A DNA stretch of 64,000 nucleotides from Cotesia glomerata (Eukaryota; Arthropoda; Insecta; Hymenoptera; Braconidae). A program made the translations under genes and the position numbers. Location of the stretch: the NCBI RefSeq assembly GCF_020080835.1, contig NC_058158.1, positions 9,858,001 through 9,922,000 on the forward strand. The letters run 5' to 3'. Below the pieces are notes generated by a model. The model was not told where the DNA came from, did not search any database, and saw only the letters and a list, made by a program, of their open reading frames with translations. Below are positions 1 to 10,788 of the stretch, one piece after another; position 1 is the stretch's first letter, and each line of letters opens with the position of its first letter.

Positions 1-660
1 CAATATAGACACTCGATATCCGAATCCATGTGGATCGTGATAATCACGATTCACTAGATTGGGCATATGCGCATTTAAAGTATAGTCATTCGGGGATTGT
101 GATCATCACTATACTGTATCATGGTAATAGCAATACTTTTTTCTCCGTGCGGGAAACATTATGTTTTCCTCTATAGGATTTAAATGTACTATATCTATGT
201 ATGTATGTATGTATATTTATCTATATTTTTGGGAATAAATAAATAAAAATAAAAATAAATATTGAGAAAAATCATATGGTTACTGCTCTCCCCTTACCGC
301 GCTAGAGTCGATACCTATCCCCACCCTGCCTAGCGCTCGTACTTCCTTAATAAACTTATCTCCCCTTCTAAATTTCTCACTTAATATCCAACATAAACCA
401 AAAAAAAAAAAAATCCTAAATCATTAATATAATTTTCCCCTGGCTCTCGACAATTTATCACCCAATAAATACAACCGAGCTTCAAAGTCCAAGTACTTAA
501 TTAATAATCGTAATCACTGACTAAGATAACCCTTAAAAACCGCCAAAAAAAATTCTACTATTGATAAAAAACTTTGGCCGATACTCAGTCGTTAAATGCA
601 CCCAAGCTGCATAAAAAATTCCACTGGAGGTACTAGACTACTTAAAAAAAATTACCCGAC
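1..660. other. non-coding flank downstream of terminal exon
   Basis: AT-rich non-coding DNA that lies 3' of the minus-strand exon ending at 664. It has a short GTAT-type microsatellite near 196-220 and an A-rich stretch near 230-265. I found no canonical AATAAA on the minus strand close to the stop codon, so the end of the transcript is not fixed here. Nothing else recognised. Confidence 0.5.
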
Positions 661-663
661 AAA

Positions 664-1554
664 TTAGACACAAGTCGCTTTATATCCAAGAACTATGTCA
701 GGCGTTTTACTGCACGAGGGTCGATCGTACGGTGATATAGTAGTCGACGTGAAAGTATTAATGCTGGTGGTGGACGTGAGGGTGGTGGTGGCGGTAGTTG
801 TGGTGGCGGTCGTGGTTTTGAAGGTGGCTGTTTTTTCCTTAGAAGCGGGGGCGGAATTCCGGGGCAGTGCGAGGGATTCCGCCCTGTCTAGGCTAACGAG
901 GGCTGGGGGAGGTGCTCGAAAGTCTTTGGATCGCTGATGAAGGATCTTGGTGAAGCTCTCAGCGTTTCCGATGCTTGTTCTGCTGTCACGATGGCACTGG
1001 GATTTCCCCAAGGCCTCGAGTTTTTCCGCGTTGGTCAGGACACCAGGACGGCTGACGAGTGGCCGACAAAGAGGACGCGCAAGAACGTCCGTTCTGTCAA
1101 AGTGACAAATGCTCATCCCTTTGTCCCTGAGCAAAGGCCTAGCGAGAACATCCATCCGATCGAAGTGGCAAATACTCATCCCTCTCTCGCGCTGGAGCGG
1201 CCTTACAAGCACGTCTGTCCTGTCGAACTGACAAATACTCATCCCCCGTTCGCGCTGAAAGGACCTCGAGGGCTTTGAATAATCGTTTAAAGACTTCTGA
1301 TTCATCACCGGAACAATCTCCTCTTCTGGCTCAATCACTTCTTCTATCTGACCCGGCTCCAAGTCATAGCTTCCTTCTGTTTTTCCTAATGATTGCAAGT
1401 TGACGGCGCTTCGTGTTCGACGGGGAAAATTACCGTTTTCGCTTAACATAGAGACGCTAGAGTCCACGAATACGCTGTTTTGCCGCGGACGAATTACTGC
1501 TTGACATTGCGAGTGGTCCACGCAGTGAATGTTAAATTTTGAACATGAGCGCAG
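664..1554 (-). CDS. terminal exon: cytoplasmic tail of membrane protein with three 21-residue repeats
   Basis: A 296-codon open frame, much more GC-rich than its surroundings, ending in TAA at 664. There is no ATG at the 5' side; a TAA lies just upstream, and TTGCAG at 1560-1555 is a usable splice acceptor, so it is best read as a terminal exon in phase 0. The start is rich in Cys and basic residues (RSCSKFNIHC), then PRQNSVF. An acidic stretch follows, then three tandem 21-residue repeats with core GMSIC(H/Q)FDR(T/M)DVL at 1257-1195, 1194-1132 and 1131-1069. The C-terminus has a Thr/Ser-rich low-complexity run. Phase 0 fits the end of the exon at 15750, whose product ends with a membrane segment and a short basic tail, so I infer it continues that gene across a 14-kb intron. 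Family not recognised. That it codes is likely; the join is inference. Confidence 0.6.
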   Translation of the reverse strand: MRSCSKFNIHCVDHSQCQAVIRPRQNSVFVDSSVSMLSENGNFPRRTRSAVNLQSLGKTEGSYDLEPGQIEEVIEPEEEIVPVMNQKSLNDYSKPSRSFQRERGMSICQFDRTDVLVRPLQRERGMSICHFDRMDVLARPLLRDKGMSICHFDRTDVLARPLCRPLVSRPGVLTNAEKLEALGKSQCHRDSRTSIGNAESFTKILHQRSKDFRAPPPALVSLDRAESLALPRNSAPASKEKTATFKTTTATTTTATTTLTSTTSINTFTSTTISPYDRPSCSKTPDIVLGYKATCV

Positions 1555-4500
1555 CTGCAACACCAATAATTCTCCTTTTTATTAGATCTTTTTTTTTTTT
1601 TTTATTTATTTTATCAATCGCGCATAAAAATGATTTTGTTGAAATAACAAAAGACGGGATAGCTGAAAAATATGTTCTGGTAACAAATGAGTGTAGTTAT
1701 AGTAACAAATCCATTGGTCGCATTAACAAAATATTTCAAGTTGTACTAACAAACCAATCTGTTAAATCACCAAATCAATTTGTTGTCCTAACGAAATCAT
1801 TTTATTGCAATAACAAAACTAATTTGTTGCTAAAATATTTTTCAAATCAGATATCGCTGATTGTAGCATATTCTTAAATTATGGATTCTTATGAAATTTA
1901 CTGTAACAAATTCATTTGTTATTTTAATAGAATAATTTTGCTGTTTCAACAAAAAAATTTGTTATACCAACTAAATTATTTTGTTAAATCTACTTAAAGA
2001 TTTTGCTATAGTAACCAATTTGTTTTGTTGTTATAACATATCAATAACTTGCTATAACCTTAATTTTGTTATTTTAACATATAATTTGTTATCCTTATGT
2101 TCACAAATGCATTTGTTACTACAACATATCTTAGGTTATTTTAACAAAATTTTTTTCTGCGTGAATCGTTTATAGTTTTTATAAATATTGTTCACGCAGA
2201 AAAAAATTTTGTTAAGATAACCTAAGATATGTTGTGGTAACAAATGAATTTGTTAACATAGGGATAACAAATTATAAGTTAAAATAATAAAATTGAGGTT
2301 ATAACAAAGTTATTGATATGTTATAACAACAAAACAGTTTCGTTACTATAGCAAAATCTTTAAGTTGATTCGACAAAATATTTTAGTTGGTATAACAAAT
2401 TTTTTTGTTGAAACAGCAAAATTATTCTATTAAAATTAAACAAAGATAATTTGTTAAAGTGTTAAAGTAATTAAGAGAATACATAATTTAAAAATATGCT
2501 ATAATTAGCTATAGCTGATGTGGAAAACATTTTAGCAACAAATTAGTTTTTTTATTGCAACTAAATCATTTTGTAACAGTAACAAAGATATTTTGTGACA
2601 GCAACAAAATGATTTTGTTAGGGCAACAAATTGATTTTGTGAATTAGCAAATTGGTTTGTTGGTACAACACTGTAAATCGAAGTGTTTTAAAAGTGACTA
2701 CAAATGGGCATTTAACATGGGAAATTAAAACACATAAAAGTGTTTTAAAAGTGTCTACAATGCTTCAAGATAGGAACAAAACACTTTATGTGTGTTTTGT
2801 TAAAACACTTGGATTTACAGTGACCTTGAAACATTTTGTGAATGCAACTAATGGATTTGTTGCTATAACTACACTCATTTGTTACCAGACAAATTTTTCA
2901 TTTATTCCGTCTTTTGTTATTTCAACAAAATCGTTTCATGCGTGTTGTGTTTATCAAATTATCAATTGGTAATCGCAATGGTAATTACACTAAAAAAAGA
3001 TCGTGTATGTACTTGTTTTAATGTGACGATTATTTTCCAGAGCTTGATAAAGTCTTAAGAATAAAGACGAAATGTTGCAAATCAATGATTGTTTAAATTG
3101 ATTTAACCATATTTTTCCACACGGAAAAAAGAAAACTCGAAAAATTACAGTATATAATGGCAACGTGGCGCTTCGTGATGAAAACTGGAAAAATTACAGT
3201 TTCAGATTGTAATTATTACAGATTTTAAAAGAATTACATAGTAGAGTGTAATATTTAGATTGAAAGCTCTGAATATTAAATTAAAAAATAGAATTTAGAA
3301 AAATGTTATTTCAAACTGTAATTTTTCTAGTTTTGATTACGACGGGACCGATTTTACATTGTATACTGTAATTATTCGAGTTTTCTTTTTTCCATGCAAT
3401 TACCCGTGATCCTGATCATATTGTTGTTTATTAAACTGGAAGTGAACCATATCAAAAATGAATCAGATTTTTATTGTCATGCATTTCTCAGAGAGGCTCA
3501 AGCTAAGGGAATTTGTTCGAGAACTTCTGTAAATAAATAAGTCGAAATATTTTTAAACTTTTGATTGGCAATGTTAAATCTTTATCGAAAAGTTTCCCTC
3601 GTTAAACGATCAGCCCAATAAGTCTAATGGTGTTTGAGCTGTCGATAAAGTTTTGCTATCATTTTACGGAGAGAAAAAAATTCTTGGTTCTCTTTCAAAC
3701 AAGCCAAGTTTTTGGAAAGTTAGATCGTTCTTTTTGATTCTTAATTCCTACTGGCAAAAAAATTTGTAACGATAGCAATTATTTATGTTCTTTTTTCTTT
3801 TTTTATATGTCGTATGCATCCAAAATTCTTTAAAATAAATATCAACGGTCTAATTAGCAATTTAGATGTAGCAATAGTCCAATTATAAAAAATACTCTGC
3901 CTTTATTAGATATTAAATTGTTTTTTAGAAAATTTGCTAATTAGAATGTCGATATGATGGATTTAAAAAATTTTTCTGACAAGTTTTTGGTAAAAATAAA
4001 TTGGTCAGTCATTTTTAAATTTAAAAAAAATGAAACATTATTTAATAAGTATATTCTTCTGTTGGAAAATCTGAATGAATTATTAAAAAATCTATTGTAT
4101 TAATATTAAAACACTACCAGACATTTGACTTTAACATTGTAAATATTTAGTATCACTAAAAGCGTATAATCAATATACCACAAACTAAAATTTCTACACG
4201 TACTAGGAATTTTTCAATAAAAAAATCAGCTCATAGTGTCAGTCGGCTGTCATTAATTATTAAAAAACATGTTTTTCATTAAAAAAATATTTCCATTAAA
4301 AATGAGGTAACTTTAAACCGACAACCTAAAATATTTAAAAAACTAGAAATTCAAGATTTTAAAGACTCAGAGTAAACAAAAGTTTATTTTACGATCGGAG
4401 GGCTAGAAAGTAGAGTCGTTTTTCTCGATTTTTATTGCCGGGCAGCGTGAATATCGCATAAACTGGCCAAGGATCCAGTGGGACTGATTGAGCTGAGACA

Positions 4501-7500
4501 GGGATGAAGTTTTGGCCTAGCGGATTACTAACAACCGCTGAGGGACAATAAACTGTTGGGAACGTATCCTGGTGATCTGACAGTTCTGTGTGTAGCATGC
4601 TTCGAATTCTCATGAGGTAAGCTGCTGGAGTAAACATGTTTTAGATGAATTTCCATAGACGAAAGATCTACGGCATATTTACGAATGACATCTACGTGGG
4701 TGTCGATGCCCATTACACACACGTACATACTGGAAATACAGAGGTTCTGATGACACATTCATCCACGTCCTGAGTCTATTTAGTATGGAGCTGGTCACTG
4801 GAATCGATGGATATGGATAGGGATATTTATCACAGAACTTTGCGCATAATATTAGGTGGTCGTGCGAATTGCACGGCGACCTCGTCTAAGCTAGTTATTA
4901 TGGCCTTGTCATTATCTGCGAAAGATACAGACTTCTACTCCCATTTTACAACGTCACGTTTTATGATAAAAAAACACCGAGATATATCTTCTTTACTTTA
5001 TTACCAAAATGTCAGATCTATAAAATATTAAATTTATTTTAATTAATGGGTTTCTTTTATCGTTAATTTATTCATTCAATTTTATTAATGATAAAACTTT
5101 TTTACAATTTTGCAGTTTATATTTTCATCATTATTATATTAAAAAAAAAAAAATTAGGTGTAGTTTTTAGTGTTGAATGCATCGAAATTCTATTCACGAC
5201 AAAATTTAGTTATTTTGAGACATTGATTTAATTTTTTTCGCATTATCTACAAGGTTTTTAGGCTAAACAGTTAATTTGTTAAAAATTTTTTAGAAATTTA
5301 GAATTTTCAAATATAAACGTCCATTTTTTCGATTAGAATCGAGAATTTTAATAAAAAATCACTTTATTTTTGTCATAAATTTTATATTATAGATTTTATT
5401 GCCTGAAAATGATATCCGTACACTGATAGAAGGATTTGTTTATAGTTAGAAGTATTTATAAATATTTAACAAATCATTTATTAGAGACCATTTTTCAATC
5501 CTTAGCAAATATTTCTTAGTATTTAAAAAGATTTATTAATATTCAATAAATGAATATCAGATTTATTAAATACAAACAAATCATTTTAAATACTAAGAAA
5601 TATTTGTTTAATACTAAAAGCTCTAATAAATGATTTGCTAACTATTAACAAATATTTTTTGATATAAATAAATCCTTCTATAAATGTGTTAAATAAATTT
5701 TCATTGGAATTCCATAATTGTGCTTGATCATAAACAATGTTTTTAATTGTCGCGATAATTCATCGAGAAATTGAGGTGAAATATTCTGAAGGTAAATTCG
5801 ATGACCGTGAAAATTATTTCAGTCCAAAAAAATATTTGTTTACTATTTCATTTCATTCAATTTGGGTCAAAGTGACTCTATTGACCAAAACAATAAATAT
5901 TCATCAAAAAAATCCTTCTTTTATTAACTCAGTAAAAATACTAAATTTAATCGACTCACCACTCTAAAAATAATTACTTGTTGACAGAAAAATGTTTAAA
6001 AAGCACTATATACTGTTGACGTTAAGCCTTATCATTCAGGTTTAGCAAAAATACGATGTGTGTTTAAAATTACCAAAAATTCCATCAGTAAATCATAATC
6101 TTGACTAATTTTATTTTTCAAACTTTAAATTGGACCTAAACAAACACCGAATAATGTTTTGACCTCAGATGCCTTGAGTTAGTATTATTTATTGAAAAAA
6201 AAATAAAAAATCCTTAAGTCAATTTCCTGAGAAAGTATTTTTTCGTGTATTATCATTATCACATTAATTTACTTTGATAAACATACAATGTTACTCTGCA
6301 CTATATACAGTATATAGAGTACAGAGTGCCAAGAAAAACATTAAGAATAAATATGATAAATGTCAATCCGTTTTCTCATCTTCATCTCTTTTATATCCAA
6401 GTCACATTTTCGAACACGCTGGGGAATCATAAATTGTGACATTCATGCGTCGATAAATTTATATAGCACGTTTATGAACGAACGGACGTGAAATTGGTGT
6501 AAATTTACAATTGGCCGACGTTGGAGTTAAAAATGAATTGGAAATCACGGAAGAAAAAAAATTGAAATATTTAGCGAGCTTAATTTATCGTGAATCGTAC
6601 GGAGCGATGATAAAACACACGGGGGAGGTGTTATGTCTTTGCACAGTAGTTCTGTATTCTGCAGGTAGAACGAAAAATTGAGTAGGAGGTTAAATTATAC
6701 CTGGAGTACAGCATAGAGGAGGGTCGAGAGGAAAGGAAGATAAATGAGTTTCGGGTAGATAATATATATACATATATATTATGTGGATAGCATAGCATGA
6801 TACCCGTTAACTACCAAGTGCCGCAGTGCACTTTCGCGATCCACAAGAATGAACACGTTTCAAATACTATGCTATGATTGTTGTTATTGCAGCAATGTTT
6901 CTCGTGACAATACAATATTTCAGTAATTTATACGTCGGTTAATTACAGCCCATGATATTGATTTCTGATTCGGAAAAATTTTAATGATACCGCAATAATT
7001 GAAACCCTAAATCAGAACCAACGTTCGGTTGATTAATTTACGACTATAACCTTTGTTTATTCAATAATGATAATAATTCATGTGTGTGAAACTAATTAAA
7101 GTTTGATAACTGGATGGTTTTTGGCAGTTGTGTTAGATTATTCAAACTTGCACTGATAGAAGGATTTATTAGCTATTAGTAATTTAATTTATTTGAAGAC
7201 AATTATTTAATTTATTAGATTTTAATAAAAATTTTTTGACATTCAATAAATATTTATTTGGGAGGGTAGTACATTTATTAATAATTAATAAGTATTTATT
7301 AATAGTTAACAAATATTTTTTAACAGTTAATAAATATTTTGTTGAGTGAATTTGTTTCGCTTGCAATGTCATATCACGTTACAGATGCCATAAGGGCGTA
7401 TAAAAATTATACGCCCTTATGGCACCCGGGAACCATAAGGGCGTATAAAATTTTTTGTTTGCATTTCTGCACATTTCAGACAAAAATACATCGATTCCCT

Positions 7501-10500
7501 AAAAAAAATTTTTTTATACGCCCTTATGGCTCCCGGAACCCACCTAGGATGCCATAAGGGCGTACCAAAAAAATTTTTTTTGGGAATCGACGTATTTTTG
7601 TATGAAACGTGCAGAAATGCAAAAAAAAATTTTTTTTCCTAACTAAAAATTTTCTTGGACTTAGAAAAAAAAAACAGAATTTTTATTATACGCCTTTATG
7701 GCATCTGAGATGGGTCCCGGAAGCCATAAGGGCGTATAAATATTTTTTTTTTGCATTTCTGCACATTTCAGACGAAACTACGTTGATTCCCGAAAAAAAA
7801 TTTTTTATACGCCCTTATGGCTTTTCACCGGGACCTTTTGCCGGTATACGCCCTTATGGCATCTGGAACGCGATATGATATGAAGATTGCTTATAAACAA
7901 AAATCATCTTTATAAATTTTTGCATTAATTATATTACATTATAATAACGTTTATTGTAAAATACCAAATTCAATCACAGCTCATAATTATCTTTCATATT
8001 TTTAAATATTAAGAACGTTAATTTATTTAGTGAATTGAATTATTATCATGTATTCCAGCTATAGAGTTATGAAAAGTGTCAAAAGAAAATTGCTATTTTT
8101 GCTTTTTATTTTAAATAAATATTTGTTAACAGTTAACAAATATTCATTAACCATTAATAAATATTTATTAACAGTTAATAAATTGTACTTAATAAATTAT
8201 TTATTAACTGTTAATAAATATTTGTTAACTGTTAACAAATATTTAAATCGTATTTAATTAATAGTTTATAAACTGTTAATAAATATTTATTAAATCCTAT
8301 GAATTAAAAAAATCATTTATTAACAGTTAATAAAGCTTCTTAAATATAAACAAATCCTTCTATCAGTGTGCTTAATAATATTCCGGACGATCAAACCTAC
8401 GATAGATTTTACACACAATAACCTAATATTTTGACACAGTTGAATTATTTAGTGATATTGATAAGTAATTTTTAAATAACGGATCCGAACCATTGATGCA
8501 GAATAAATATAGGGGAAGGGCGGGAAAAACGTGGTACTCTTTTACATGTAAAAGTGAACCCCGTTTTGCCCGCCATTCCTATAAATTGTAGATATTTTTC
8601 AAAATTTATCGACGCTGGCTATTATTCGGAAACTTTAAATTATTCAACATAAATAGTTGGGTATTATATATCTGGATTGTAATTCCGAACTTGTTGTTTA
8701 TGGCCGCACAGCGTAATCAAATTCATAACTGTCCATATTTATGTTGTGAGAAAAAAAATATGTAAGTTATAGTTGGGACTAAAATACCCGCGGCCATTTG
8801 TTAAGTTATACTTTGCAGTATGCATAAGGTACAACAAAACAGGAGTGGAATATGAATTTGATTTACCGAGTGTTTGAAGAGTAGTTAATTATTGTAGACA
8901 CAGAACACCTGCTATGCAGTATGTACAGTTTCTCAGTAAACTCAAGAGCAATGAATTCGTATGCAGTGTTCCAGTGCAGAAACCACAAGGGTCTTTTGCG
9001 TTAAAGTTAATCCGCGGTGTACTTTTGGCTAATGCCGCAGATTCTCACTTGCTATTTTAAACTTTTTGTTTGGATTTTATTAATATTTCGGCGGTTTTTT
9101 TTTGCGTGCAAATTTTAAACATCACCGCAGGGATATTTATCTCACATGTTTCAAACTAAAAGTTTGACTACATATGTAAAAATTAGAGAACAAATATTGG
9201 AATTTTTAAATAAAAACAACCAAAATTTTCAAACATTTTTAAAATTATCCAACTAATTTTTTATTTAATTTAATATCCTCGGAAAATAATGTAAAGGTCT
9301 TTTTTATGAAATTCCATTTCATAATTAAGTTTATTTAAAAGTTAATTGAGTTAAGTTATAATTACGTTGTTAACTAATGTATTGTCATCGGAGTAGAGCA
9401 AAATATGAAGAATAATTTAATTAAAATCTTTACTGTGTATGCATAATATATGTTTTAGGATTGATTCTCGGATTCGGTAAATCAATTCCAACAAAAGTTC
9501 TTTTTGTATGTCCAATTCAATTTAAACCGTACTTTCTGTTTGTCTAATTAAAGTTAAACTGAACTCGACTCGGAGACTTTGAACTAATTCTAACGAGCGT
9601 AACTTAATACAAATCGTTCTTCAACACATACAAAGATTTACTTTTATACACTGATAGAAGGATTTATTTATATTTAATATTTATCAACTGTTAATAAATG
9701 ATTTTTTAACATCATTGGATTTAATAAATATTTATTAACAGTTAATAAATTATTTATTTAATACGATTTATTAAATGTTAATAAATATTTGCTAACAAGT
9801 AACAAATATTTATTAACAGTTAATAAGTAATTTATTAAGTATAATTTATTAACTGTTAATAAATATTTATTAATAGTTAATGAATATTTGTTAATTGTTA
9901 ACAAATATTCATTTAAAATAAAAAGCAAAAATAGCAATTTTTTTTGACACTTTTTATAACCCTACAGCTGAAATACATGATAATAATTAAATTCATTAAA
10001 TATATTAACGTTTTTAATACTTAAAAATATAAAAAATAATTATGAGCTGTGATAGAATTTGGTATTTTACAGTAAACGTTATTATAATGTAATATAGTTA
10101 ATGCAAATAATTTATAAAGATGATTTTTGTTTATAAGCAATCTTCATATCATATGAAATTGCAAGCGAAACAAATTCACTCAACAAAATATTTATTAACT
10201 GTTAATAAATATTTTTTAACTATTAATAAATACTTATTAACTATTAATAAATGTACTATCCTCCCAAATAAATATTTATTGAATGTTAAAAAATATTTAT
10301 TAAAATTTAATAAATAAAATAATTGTCTTCTAATAAATTAAATTATTACACTGATAGAAGGATTTGTTTATATTTAATAAGCTTTATTAACTGTTAATAA
10401 ATGATTTTTTAACATCAGAGGATTTAATAAATATTTATTAACAGTTAATAAATTATTTATCAAATACGATTTATTAAATGTTAATAAATATTCGTTAACA

Positions 10501-10750
10501 GTTAACAAATATTTATTAACAGTTAATAAATATTTATTAATGGTTAATGAATATTTGTTCACTGTTAACGAATATTTATTTAAAATAAAAAGCAAAAATA
10601 GCAATTTTCTTTGACACTTTTTATAACCCTAAGCTGAAATACATGATAATAATTAAATTCATTAAATATATTAACGTTTTTAATACTTAAAAATATAAAA
10701 AATAATTATGAGCTGTGATAGAATTTGGTATTTTACAATAAACGTTATTA

Positions 10751-10788
<38 letters not shown>

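Noticed and set aside
695..1278. Plus-strand open frames of 80 and 113 codons
   Set aside because: They are antisense to the minus-strand terminal exon 1554-664; their composition, including Val-rich runs, mirrors its Thr-rich tail.
1539..2972. Small plus-strand open frames
   Set aside because: They lie in the foldback element and translate AACAAA/TTTGTT words.
7375..7872. CRISPR-like array of short repeats
   Set aside because: The repeats alternate in orientation, the spacing is irregular, and the host is a eukaryote; it is a transposon insert.
7339..8257. Open frames with repeated IRAYK/IRPYG and LLTVNKY blocks
   Set aside because: They are translations of the CCATAAGGGCGTATA units and of the F1 TTAACAGTTAATAAATATT repeat; no start, splice or domain support.
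10120..10604. LLTVNKY-type frames
   Set aside because: F1 repeat sequence only; the same peptides occur at 8 kb, 18 kb and 33 kb.
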